DNA of 30,643 nucleotides, taken from NCBI GenBank assembly GCA_034687125.1, contig JAQGBZ010000569.1, positions 1 to 30,643 on the forward strand, read 5' to 3'. Made by a program: the position numbers and the translations under genes. The stretch comes from Neelides folsomi. Lineage: Eukaryota; Arthropoda; Collembola; Neelipleona; Neelidae. The notes below the pieces were generated by a model. It did not search any database, had not been told where the DNA came from, and saw nothing but the letters and a program-made list of their open reading frames with translations. The number at the start of each line of letters is the position of its first letter. Within the stretch, counting starts at the first letter, position 1. Below are positions 20,919-30,643 of this stretch, one piece after another.

Positions 20919-23329
20919 ATGGTAAATAAAATTAATGCGATCTTTCAGTGTGAATATAACTTTTAATTAATCCAATTTATATTTAGGAGACTTCGGACGC
21001 TGTCGAATCGGGACAAGATGAAATTTTTTCAAATGAATTGGCTGTCGGGTTCCATTGTTTACAAAAAACACAAGTCAGTGGCCAAAAACCAGAGCCAGAT
21101 GATGAGAAGAAAGAAGGAACAAGAGAAAAATCAATTCAAAATTTTGACCAAATGACTGAAGAAGGTGAATTGACAAAGAGAAAAATGGACCAAACTGACG
21201 AAAGAATCTCAACGGATGCTTCAACTGTCCCAATGACCAGAATTCAAATTTGGAAGCGTCAAATGTCCATGGTCACTTTGGAACCCGTCGTTTTCCTCCA
21301 TATGGTCGCTTTTAAACTTTTTTACATGACGCTTCAAAATGTTTGCATTGACAAAACTTGTCGAGTCAATTTGAATTATCCTCCTCAAACTTGTCTGGAT
21401 ATTGTCAATGGGTAAAACTGAACAAATTAATAAATATTCTTAAATTAACAATTAGTTATTAGAATTAATCGTTAAATTTAATCTTATGAATTAGTTAGCT
21501 AAACCTAGTAAGAACATTTAATATTTAATTCAAAGTGTGCCATTAATTGTTTTTTTAAATTCAGAAAATGGGAAGACGACGAAGAATTGAAAGAAATCGA
21601 ATCGGAAATTCAAAAATACAACATTGGGATAATTTCTTGGAAACCGTTGTTGGACAATTTGTTTCCCTTCTTGATGGTCATTTTCATGGGTTCTTGGAGC
21701 GACGTGTATGGACGGAAATTCCCAATGGTACTTGCACTTTTTGGATACATTGTGCAAACAATTACCGTCATTGTTGTCATCGCTTTCAGTTCACTTGGGG
21801 CTCTCTCGGTTGCCTTTACTTCCATCCCGGCCACTTTGACTGGTTCGATTGTAACCTTCAATTTGGCCGTTTTCTCTTACATTGTGGACGTGACAAGAAC
21901 TGAAGAGCGAACTTACAGAACGGGAATTTTAAACGTGGCAACTTTACTTGGAATGGCAATTGGGAATTTACTCGGAGGGGTTTTGAGCTCAAGATTGACA
22001 TTTGAAGTCATATTTGGAATTTCTGGACTTTTGGATATTTTCGCTTTTGCTTGGCTTTTGCTAAGAGTGAAGAATATTTGGCCGACGGGACTAAAGCTCA
22101 AATATGGATTTAAATCAATGGCCACTGCGATGTTTAATTTGAAATCAATTCCGTTACTTGTAATTTTCAAATGGCGTGAAGGTTTAAATAGACTCAAACT
22201 TTTGATGCTCATTTTCGCAACTTATTTTTTCGTGACTTTACCTGAATACGGTAACATTTTGGCATTCAATTACATTTTAATTTCTAACGTTAAAATATTC
22301 AATTATTTTAACTAAAATAATTGAATATCTTGATCGATCATAATCTAAGAAAAAATGATTATTTTAAAATAATTAAAATTCTTTATTTTATCTTTGTTCG
22401 ATTTCAGGCGAAGAATCTGTGTTTTATTTGTTTACTCGAAATCAAATTCAATGGAATTTGAACAAATATAGAAATTTTGCTACATATAAAGGATTCATGG
22501 GGACTTTAGGTTTATTCCAATCTTAATTTGCATACTTCTATATACAGTACACATATTGCATTTGTATATGTTCTATATTTATTTGTAAATCCTTAATTAA
22601 CAAAGATTATGTTTACTTTCAATTTTAGGACAATACTTAGCAGTTGGATTGTTGAGTCATAAATTGAAATTGTTGGATCCACTCGTTGGGTTTATTTGTA
22701 CTTTGAGTCAAATTTCTGCAGCCTTTGTTTATGCATTTGCTCAATCGACGCTAACGATGTATTTTGGTAAAAGCAATTCACTACATCAATAAACAAAAAA
22801 ATTGTGTAAAATAAACACGATAATCATTCAAAGGAAATAACAATCTTATATTTAATATAATAGATATGATTTATAATTAAAGGTCCTGTTGTTGACATTT
22901 GGAATTCCACGATGTCTTTGATGAGCAAAGTGATGATCTCAAAATTGGTTGGAGGAAGTGAAATCGGAAAAGTTTACGCCTCACTTGGAATCATTGACGC
23001 GTTCATTCCTTTAATTTCCAATCCGCTTTATGCAAGCTTTTACGATTTTTCCTAGGATGTTTTTCCTGGAGCGTTTTTTCTCTTGTCTGCCGTTCTCTCA
23101 ATTCCTCCGGCAATGGTTTTCAAGTAAGTTTAAAATGATTTCTTGAAACAAATAACTGAATCTTAAGGTACAATTAGAAATAAATCAACATTAATATATA
23201 CGTTGAAAATACAGATGCAAATGAAATATATTAATGTTAGGATTTATTTTATTTATTTATGCAGTGCCATTTATTTTACAAGTCAGAAAAGAGAAGAGTC
23301 CATGTCGGAAGAGTCAAAAGAAGCATAAT
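20919..23329 (+). CDS. SLC46-type MFS transporter (proton-coupled folate transporter-like) with an in-frame TAG
   Basis: Seven exons: 20919-20921 (ATG only, followed by GTAAAT), 20987-21411, 21565-22250, 22408-22509, 22629-22766, 22883-23123 and 23266-23329. All junctions are GT-AG and phase-consistent, and TAA is at 23327. The full frame is 553 codons: a hydrophilic N-tail of about 95 residues, then about 12 membrane helices. The loop after helix 1 holds CIDKTC and PPQTC; GSWSDVYGRK is the MFS motif A; LSKLVG-type KLVGGSEIGKVYASLG and VFPGAFFLLSA are SLC46 landmarks. Members move folates, antifolates or muropeptide-like solutes at the plasma or lysosomal membrane; the substrate here is unknown. 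Codon 509 (23053-23055) is TAG, between YDFS and DVFPG, where relatives usually have Leu; TTG to TAG is one base. It would remove the last 44 residues, including helix 12. Everything after it is still open and correctly spliced. Confidence 0.85.
22295..22328. repeat. 15-bp perfect inverted repeat in an SLC46 intron
   Basis: ATATTCAATTATTTT (22295-22309) pairs exactly with 22314-22328 over a 4-base loop, inside intron 3. The sequence is AT-only except for one base pair, so chance is possible. Confidence 0.7.
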
Positions 23330-24883
23330 TAATTAAATTCCAATAATATGGAATGCCTAATATATATTTTGTGGCTAGCATTTCCCACTCCATGATTCAC
23401 CCGGGTACTCCATGGAGGATAATGTATTGTATAGAAGAGCAGGATTTAACCTAACCTCTCCTTATTGAAACATATCCATCTGAAGTTTGACAACACTTTT
23501 TCTGGCCAACGTGAAGGAAAAGCGACACTTTTGCCCAATAGGGAAATGCTAGTCTATTTCGTTATAACTTAGCCATATGTGTATGTAGATGCAGGTAGGT
23601 ATGAATATTCATATAGGAGTAATTAATATTTAAATTGTATGTTAATAAATATTTTTTTTAATATTAAGTATCAATAATTTAAGAATTTCGTATCATTTTT
23701 GACAAGTTGATAGGGCATTACTTAATACATGCTCAAGATCACGATGGTGTTTTCAAATTGGTTGAGATTTTCCTCATTTATTTAATTTAATTTAATTTGG
23801 TTCTTTGTAAAATTGATAAAATAGTTAAATTAATTTAGAAAGTACATATCGTAATCAAACAAAAATAATATTTTAAAATCATCACTCAATTTCTCAAAAT
23901 CTATACGGGATTTAAAATGGGATTTTGATTGTTGATCAAGGACAAATTTTAAAAAAATGAATTTTCAAAATTTCATAAAAATTTGACCTTTTATTTTAAC
24001 AGACGAAATTTACTCTGATTTATCATTGCTAATGATGGTCTAAATTGTGCAATACCCCTTGATAATGTACGCTTGTTACAAAGGTTTGTTTCCTTGTAAG
24101 TTCCCCCATATCGCCCCATGTAAAAATTGGTCAGTTACTTAGTTACGTCAGCGCCGTCCTATATTCCGCCCCAGGAATTTCAATAATGTATGATAGTTAA
24201 AATGGTTGCCTATGTCAATACTTATATAATCAGTTTTAAAAATTAAACTTGACGCAGGATTTAGCGAATTATGATATTGAACGTTATTGATTCATATATG
24301 GTGCTTGTAACATATTTAAACCATAGTTCTCTTTTCATCGTGTCATATTTACTTACTATTGAATTACATTATTTAATACAATATATTATAATATAATTTT
24401 AAATACATATATTATATCACATTTAACATATTACTAAATGTCTATGATGCAAAACATTAATTAAAGTTATAAATTTATATAATTTATATTAATATTTGAA
24501 AGTTTGATTCGAATTTGATGATGTTTTAGTTATTAAAAATGAAGCCTTTGAATCGATACAATTAAATTAAAGCAAAATACCCCAATTATTTTAATTAATA
24601 TTCAAATTAAAAATATAAGTATTATGAATGTATTAGTATATTAATGATATTAATGAATTTCACATGATTTAAATACAAATTGTATTTAATCAACATTGTT
24701 ATAAATACAGAGTAGGTTAGGAGTTGAATTAGTATGGGGAAGGTTAGGTTTATTTGTTTCGTAATTGCATTTTAAATACTTTTTAAAATACAATTATATT
24801 CTATAGATATTTAAAGAAAGTTTTAATCAACCAACATCTTGAATTTATAATTAACTTATAAAGTTATTATTAATTATAATTTC
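23330..24883. other. Intergenic with a small foldback element
   Basis: Between SLC46 (+) and the ionotropic receptor pseudogene (-), convergent 3' ends. It holds the MITE-like unit at 23375-23552 and a less AT-rich patch near 24050-24185 with CCCCCATATCGCCCC and TATTCCGCCCC that matches no recognised gene. Confidence 0.5.
23375..23552. mobile_element. MITE-like element with 12-bp terminal inverted repeats
   Basis: CTAGCATTTCCC at 23375-23386 is the exact reverse complement of GGGAAATGCTAG at 23541-23552. The 178-base unit is clearly richer in GC than its surroundings and has no ORF. An unambiguous target-site duplication could not be seen. Confidence 0.5.
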
Positions 24884-27236
24884 TTATCTTCTATGATTTA
24901 AGTTGAATTGAATTAATCGTGTTATTTTTATTAATACAATTAATTCAGAAATTTTTACACATTTCCAAAAATAGATATTTTGAAAGTAATTACCATTCCA
25001 AAGTAATTCAATTAATAAAATAAAAAATGAAATTAATAACAAATGAAATGTAACAGATATAAATGGGAATACTTTTTTAAAATTTATACTTTTTGGGTTA
25101 TATATGAATTTGGGTTTATTCAAACTTTTAAATGTATTAATTTTATTAGATTCCTCTCGGTTCAACTTTCTCAATTTTAAATACTCTACAATATTATAAG
25201 TCTTAGCACTTTGTGCATAAAGATGACAATTTATTTTATAACCTTCTTCCCAAATTTTATAAAATTCCGACTTAATAAACCTTAAAATAACATTTTCAAA
25301 TTTAACTTTAAAGTGATAATTAGCATAAAATTGAATATGATTTCTTACTGAGTACCGACTTTCAAATGCTAACTGTTTCACATAATAAAATGCATCAGGA
25401 TATTTAAATTCAATAATTTTTTCTAAAATATGTAATGTTTTTGAATCAGCAATTATGTAAAACTTAAATTTGAGTTCAATTTCCCCCTTATTTGTATTAA
25501 TTGGTTTAGTAGCCCCTTTTATAAATGAAGTTTGGGTTAAATCACTAGCAACAAAATAAACCAATCTTTTTAAATCAACTGCACTTGAGATAATTTTTTA
25601 TCTAATGTATTTTCATCTGAAAAAATATTTAAAAACCCTGAGCTAAAATATTTAAAATACTTTATCTTTAAATCTTGAAAAGAAATATTGATATTACTCT
25701 TTCTCTCGGACTCGAAAAACTTACTATTAACTACATTCGACAATGTTAAAATTTTGGTACTCGTTTCATAAGTTGCTAATTCTTCAAACGTTTGAAATAT
25801 TTTAGACAATGGATCGGAAATAATTAATAAAAATAATTTTCCTTTGTAAGCGGTGCTTAAAACAAATCCCATTAAGATAAAGATTGTGGTTAAAATAATA
25901 ACTTAAATTTGTTGAGATTTTTGATGTTAATGAATGTCCTTGTTCTATAAATATTGTGAAAAGAATAAATAAATGATTTAGTGTCATTTGGAAATTAATT
26001 TTGTAAAACTTAAAAGCATTGATCAATCCTGTTATACATATGATCAAACATATTAATAAAATCATTAAAATCCAAACAGACATTTCAAACGGAAGCAAAA
26101 TTATCTATATACTTTTTATTTATGAATTTTGTAAATGTAAATTGTTTTTCATTGTAAAAATAACTAATTATCGCATAATCGTAGGCTATCAATGCGTCGG
26201 GGGTAGCTAATTGAATTACTTCATTTATCATCCTATAAACTTTCCGACCATATTTTTCTATCGTAAAGTTGAGTTTTAATGCAGAATTGTATATTAAGCA
26301 AAGATAGCTAGTCATAAAATCTAACATATGGCAACTATAGACTTCTTTTTTGACATTTATTTTATTAAAAACTAAAATACCATTTATTACTGCACCTTCA
26401 AAATCATTGTTGTTATTTAAAAAAGTAGATAAAGATATTAAATTTGCGAGTTTATTAAAAGAAAATGTTAATTCATATTCTTCAAGTAACTTTAAATTTA
26501 AAATAAAATTTCTAATGACGAATTCATAATTTTTTAAATTTAAATCTGACATTTGATTCATGAATATATTTAAATTTATGATCTGGGATGGAATTTCATT
26601 ATTTAAAGAAATTGCGTATATTAAATGGCTATCTGCCGGATATTTAAAGTTATTCAAAATTAAATTCTTTAATTCCAATTTTTCGTATTCCTCCAATCGT
26701 ATTCCTTAAATCCTTTAAATTTCCCGTAAAGGCAATAACAGTAAAATGCATTTTTGATATTTTGGATATACACTGATAGAGCATTCAACACATACATAAT
26801 TGAGTAAAATTGAAAAGCAGTTTTTAGATTTTCATTATATATAAAAACAAACACTTTGACACTTTGCAAAATAAATGCTTTTGGGGTAAAGTAAATGTTT
26901 CAACAATTTTGCGATAATTATTTCTTTCCATGTCATTGTGATTTACAATTTCATTGGAATAAATTGTTATTGCTGATTGAAGATAATTTGAATAGAAATT
27001 CACATATTGGTCAAATAAATCAGTTTCATCTAATGAATATATGAATGTATTAATGAGTTTCGCTAAATGAATTTCACTAAAGTTTTTTCATACTAATTTT
27101 TGTTTCTAAAATTATAATTATTATAGTCCTTAATTTCTAACGTTAAACAAAAATTAATTAGGCTAAAATACAATATTGTTTGAATACAACAACACTTATC
27201 AATTTTTTTAAAAATGTTTTGTATATTAAATCCCAT
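24884..27236 (-). pseudogene. Divergent ionotropic receptor (IR), frame-broken pseudogene
   Basis: An intronless minus-strand unit of about 784 codons. It starts at an ATG (27236) with a signal-peptide-like hydrophobic stretch (ILYFSLINFCLTLEI) and ends with TAA/TAG-bounded NLNHRR at 24884. The order of parts is that of an IR, the variant ionotropic glutamate receptor family used in arthropod chemosensation: N-terminal and S1 region; LLPFEMSVW before helix M1 (about 26040-26100); pore region LNHLFILFTIFIEQGHSL; helix M3 with FVLSTAYKGKLF and the following ISDPL (about 25810-25905); S2 region; and helix M4 (FHLLLISFFILLIELL, about 24990-25070). The reading frame changes near 27090, 26883, 26705, 26102, 25904 and 25597, with no splice signals at these points; the last sits in an A6 run. 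Such loss is common in divergent IRs. Several 1-base assembly errors are the alternative. Confidence 0.82.
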
Positions 27237-28707
27237 TTTAAAAGACTTTATTTAAACAATTCTAAATGCAACGTTCTCTTAAATAATTCATATTTTAAAT
27301 TTAAATAGCTGTAGAATATATCAACTTGTTCATAATATTATTTTAATTATAAGCTTAAATAATAAACAAAATAAATATTTCGAATTAAGTCACTATAGAA
27401 ACCAGGACACGTAAAACATAGTTATTAATTAATTATTAAATATTATCTAATCCTAAGATATGAAATCCGTTCACACTTGCATGCATATGTATAGGTCACA
27501 GATGTATAGAGTGGTATCTAAATTGTTTCTTTTTTAATGAGTAATGTAACTTACCAGTTTTATAGTGAAGAACATATTTAAATATAAATAAAATTAGGCT
27601 CAGAAAGCCAGCAATAAAGTTATAACTATGGTACTGATATATTTTTCAAACCTGACGAACTTCTCTAATTAAAAATGTTTATTTTCAAAATTAATCTAGA
27701 GTATTGACGACATGAGCAAAAAAATTAAAACAATTTTCAATAAAAATTATATTTACTGTGTTAACAATATCAATTGAATGTTGAATAATTAACCAAATCG
27801 TATCCTTTTGGTTCTTGAGACCCTTCTCCAAGATTCCCTTCTAGTGCTTACTACTAACTTCTTAAGATATTTTCATATAATTATGAATTATTAAATGGCA
27901 TCAAAATTTAAAGATTAAAAATCCTAAATTTTACCTTAGAAATGGCACTTTTCAATCTTTAAATTTGAGAAGTTCGTCGTTTTAAATCAGAAGTAGACCG
28001 CGATAATTCTATTCTATTCTATTATTTTTGATTTGAGGGCATAACTTGTACTAAAAATATATCAATAATCAATACTCATGATCTTCTTGTGCTAGCTGGG
28101 AGCTGAAACGGTTAGAATGGAACTCATGTTAACAATTAAAGGTGACTCTCATCTAGGATAAATAAAGCATATTTCATATTAGGCATAGCTCATTTTTAGA
28201 AAAGTGGTCTGAAAATTAAAAGTGAATAAAATATTTAAAAAAGAAAGTTTTAGAATAAATTGTATAAATACTCAAGTATGTGAATACTCATGAAGCGCCA
28301 AAATTTATTTTTTCCCCACATTACGATTTTATACTATGTTGTTTGTTAATAGATTTGCCTAATAATTGGCTGTTTATTAGTTCATATAATAAGTAAACTT
28401 GAGTTAAAATTATGGGTAGATAAAATGAAATATAAAAAAGTTAGGATCATATATATTACTGGTGGGAATGGTATGTGAATATACCTGAAGGCGGCTGTAT
28501 ATTGCACAAGGCCGGTTGAAATAATTTTGTTATTTATTTCTAAATCATGCGATATATTTATATTAAGAAAAAGATGTATAATGGGGTTATTTGAAATAAA
28601 ATGTGAGTAAACTACTATATCCTGCGACAATTAAATTATATCACATTTAATTATTAAATGGGGAATGTTGAAATAATTATCAGACATCTTTCGATAAAAG
28701 GTAAGGA
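27237..28707. other. Intergenic, no gene seen
   Basis: AT-rich DNA upstream of the ionotropic receptor pseudogene and of the methyltransferase remnant. The pentanucleotide ATTCT repeats about 3.6 times at 28006-28023. Short minus-strand frames at 28382-28630 and 28631-28825 show no family features. Confidence 0.5.
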
Positions 28708-28753
28708 AACACATTTTGCACGTTGGAAACACATTTAGCCTGCAAAATGTGTT
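28708..28753. repeat. 13-bp perfect inverted repeat at the methyltransferase 5' end
   Basis: AACACATTTTGCA (28708-28720) pairs exactly with TGCAAAATGTGTT (28741-28753). The right arm lies inside the first recognised exon of the methyltransferase remnant. Confidence 0.75.
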
Positions 28754-29048
28754 CCAGAAACAGATTTTACATACAAAAAAAATTGTCGAAAAAGCCATGT
28801 TGAGGATCGACAAAGGACTTTTCACTTCTAGTGATTCTTATAAAGATAAACCACAACAGATCGGGTTTAAAGTCAAAATTTCAGCTCCACATATGGTAAT
28901 ACAATAATATTAATTTCGTATTTGGTAAATAAATATAATAGTTTATGTGTGTTTTAAGACTAAAACGGGATATTTCGAAATTGTATTTCATTTCTAAGGG
29001 TTTTTGCTAATTCAATTTTATAAAAAATTAACTGATATTTGATAATCG

Positions 29049-29076
29049 GATGTTATCCCAGATATGGGATAACATC
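29049..29076. repeat. 12-bp perfect inverted repeat, 4-base loop
   Basis: GATGTTATCCCA (29049-29060) pairs exactly with TGGGATAACATC (29065-29076), in the first intron of the methyltransferase remnant. Confidence 0.8.
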
Positions 29077-29099
29077 TTTTCAGGACTCAATAATTGAAA

Positions 29100-29134
29100 C
29101 TTTACACTAGAAACATTTTATAGCTAGTGTAAAG
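29100..29134. repeat. 11-bp perfect inverted repeat
   Basis: CTTTACACTAG (29100-29110) pairs exactly with CTAGTGTAAAG (29124-29134), 24 bases after the preceding hairpin in the same intron. Confidence 0.75.
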
Positions 29135-30259
29135 AATGCTATAGTTTGAAAATTAACTTAAATAATGTCCACTCAATCATAATCATTTTAAAAAATATTT
29201 TTAATTGGTGTACTATCATTGTACTTTCTTTTTTTAAATTTAAAATTGTTAGAAACAAATTTCATTTCGAAATAGCCCGATTCAATTTGTGAACTCTCAT
29301 ATTATCATATAGTATTTTAAGTAAATTATTATTTACATCTTGATTATGAGGCTAAACTTAATAAAATTAACTTAATCATAAATAAAAAATATATATTACT
29401 TATATTACTAAATTAAATTTATTAATAATTTTATTAGCACGCCCATATTCTGGAACTTCTTAAAAATCACCTCAAAGAAGGTGGAACTGCTTTAGATGGT
29501 AATAATAATATTCAAAAAGTGAAAAAAATCATTTCAACTATTAATTATTAATAGCAGCTTTTTAAACAAAACAAAAAATAATCTATACTACTATTATGAT
29601 AATTAAATAAAGCAAAATTTCAATTAAAACTCATCTGTTTGCTATTTTGATAAAAAAATAGCATAGATAATTTTGCTATTTTGTAAAATTTCAGTTAATT
29701 TAATTAACTGGTTACAAAGTTATTAACACGGATGCTAATTGACAGCTTGGTCTGGGTTTATTATTGTTCCCTACTGTATATATATATAAACGTATTTATG
29801 AGTTATAAGTTATAACTATTGAATATTAGACCTATAATTAGTTATAATTTTGTTATTGTTATTCAAGGTTTTCGTTATTAATCGCGGCATAAATAAGAAT
29901 ATGTATGTAAATATTAATTTTAGATTAGGAGTTCTGGAAAGGTAATTGGAATTGAAATTGTTCCAGATCTTGCCCAAAGTAGCTTATTCAATATTAAAAA
30001 GTCTTTGCACTATTTCCGAGATTTTGAAAATAATCAATATTATTGGTAACATTTTTATAAAATGAAGTTAAATTAAATTTTTTAAAATTAATGAACATTA
30101 ATTTTAATTGAAAAAATTGTGATGATTAGATGGGGATGGAAAAAACGGATTTGAAAGTGAAGGTCTATACGATGCAATTCATGTTGGCGCTTCTGCCTTA
30201 ATCATTCCTGAAAATGTTTGTAGTAAATTTAATTGTTTAAATAAGAGTATCCGGCCTTA

Positions 30260-30289
30260 TTCGGGCACCCCTCCAAATTCGGGCACCCC
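30260..30289. repeat. GC-rich direct repeat, 18-base period
   Basis: TTCGGGCACCCC occurs at 30260-30271 and 30278-30289. It is conspicuously GC-rich for this window and stands where the methyltransferase C-terminus would be expected. Confidence 0.7.
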
Positions 30290-30333
30290 CTGCCCTCCGA
30301 CCCTCTAATTGTCGAAATGGTATGATCTAACTG

Positions 30334-30403
30334 GAAAAGGTATAAGCCGTAGTTATTATTAAAGGATTAATCCTTTAATAATAACTCCGGCTTATACCTT
30401 TTC
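30334..30403. repeat. Near-perfect 70-bp palindrome
   Basis: Arms of 35 bases, 30334-30368 and 30369-30403, meet with no spacer and differ at a single position (GCCGTAG against CTCCGGC). The centre is AAAGGATTAATCCTTT. It has the form of a foldback transposon or the fused termini of an element. Confidence 0.9.
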
Positions 30404-30471
30404 TGCCTTGGCAGCGAGCCAACTTATTAATATACTTATTCTACTGCATAACATCATCAGTATTGTTTCAA

Positions 30472-30643
30472 TTCACTTGTCAATTTGTCAATTAAGACAT
30501 TTAAATAAATACCAAAAAGTTCACACCGAAGAAAAACCCTACAAATGTCAAATTTGCCAAATAACAATTTCTTGATTGGGACATTTAAATAAAGACACAT
30601 ATATTCACACCGGAGAAAAACCATACAAATGTCAAATTTGCCA
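30472..30643 (+). pseudogene. Decayed tandem C2H2 zinc-finger array, continues past the window
   Basis: Plus-strand fingers with the classic linker: HTEEKPYKCQIC, then HTGEKPYKCQIC at the window end. Adjacent units are very similar at the nucleotide level (GGACATTTAAATAAAGACAC against AGACATTTAAATAAATACCA), so this is a tandem array. It is broken: the first unit has lost about 15 bases between its second Cys and the helix, and the second has an in-frame TGA (ITIS then stop). The fingers differ from those of copies A and B, whose linkers are not HTGEKP-like. More of the array must lie to the right and could include an intact gene. Confidence 0.75.

Larger units (their letters stand above)
28737..30215 (+). 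pseudogene. Protein-L-isoaspartate O-methyltransferase (PCMT1-like) remnant
   Basis: Four plus-strand exon-like blocks follow the order of PIMT, the cytosolic SAM-dependent enzyme that repairs isoaspartyl residues. Block 1 (about 28737-28895): ILHTKKIVEKAMLRIDKGLF and IGFKVKISAPHM. Block 2 (29438-29498): HAHILELLKNHLKEGGTALD. Block 3 (29924-30045): SGKVIGIEIVPDLAQSSL. Block 4 (30130-30215): GDGKNGF and LYDAIHVGASALIIPEN. Missing: a start exon, the exon for SAM motif I (V-G-S-G-S-G-Y) expected between blocks 2 and 3, and the C-terminal part with the post II/III motifs. Blocks 3 and 4 also do not join in frame at the visible GT and AG (phase 2 into phase 1, giving TGA). Past 30240 the sequence turns into repeats. 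A broken copy is the best reading; missing exons outside what I can recognise are possible but unlikely within introns this short. Confidence 0.75.

Noticed and set aside
21568..22212. Overlapping ORFs in other frames across SLC46 exon 3
   Set aside because: Shadows; only the 21565-22250 frame joins the neighbouring exons and carries transporter motifs.
23036..23055. Reading CCTAG in SLC46 exon 6 as a splice acceptor, so that the TAG lies in an intron
   Set aside because: The pyrimidine run before it looks like an acceptor, but any intron ending here would delete conserved SLC46 residues, and the uninterrupted sequence matches the family spacing.
28382..28825. Two minus-strand ORFs of 82 and 64 residues
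   Set aside because: No domain, no paralogue; the second is antisense to the methyltransferase remnant.
1..30643. tRNA, rRNA, CRISPR or viral gene content
   Set aside because: Reading both strands showed no tRNA-like B box with cloverleaf arms, no rRNA-like blocks, no spaced identical repeats of CRISPR type and no recognisable viral genes.

Overview
The window is AT-rich animal nuclear DNA. Genes are split by short GT-AG introns (about 50 to 200 bases, a few near 300), intergenic DNA is low-complexity, and there is no operon-like packing. The gene families (ApoD-type lipocalins, SLC35G and SLC46 transporters, a ZAD-like/C2H2 zinc-finger protein, gustatory-receptor-like 7TM proteins and a divergent ionotropic receptor) point to an arthropod. 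A springtail (Collembola) is a plausible guess, but the sequence alone cannot prove it.

Layout. 1-610: the last two exons of an ApoD-like lipocalin (+), preceded by a short tandem array. 1300-2816: an SLC35G/EamA drug/metabolite transporter (+). 3987-4854: a complete four-exon lipocalin (+), paralogue of the first. 5120-7325 and 7680-10036: two tandem copies of a zinc-finger gene (-), each broken in different places. 10586-11694: a fossil PIF/Harbinger (DDE_4) transposase (-). 11763-12022: a TATA/Inr-like promoter before a weak 68-residue ORF. 12220-18932: a two-gene cassette present twice in tandem on the minus strand; each unit has a small helical protein of unknown family (202 and 205 residues) followed by a 7TM gustatory-receptor-like gene (400 and 396 residues). 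20919-23329: an SLC46-type MFS transporter (+) with one in-frame TAG in its sixth exon. 24884-27236: an intronless ionotropic receptor pseudogene (-) with about six reading-frame breaks. 28737-30215: remains of a protein-L-isoaspartate O-methyltransferase (+) that lack the exon for SAM motif I and the C-terminus. 30230-30643: repeats, a near-perfect 35-base-arm palindrome and a decayed C2H2 array running off the edge.

Taken together this looks like a duplication-and-decay neighbourhood. Lipocalins, chemoreceptor-like genes and the unknown partner gene have been copied locally, and several copies (zinc-finger pair, ionotropic receptor, methyltransferase, possibly SLC46) are dying. The most unusual item is the duplicated pair of chemoreceptor and small helical protein, in which both members of both copies stay open with the same intron phases. 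Exon models were made by reading both strands by eye and comparing paralogues; there was no transcript or database evidence.
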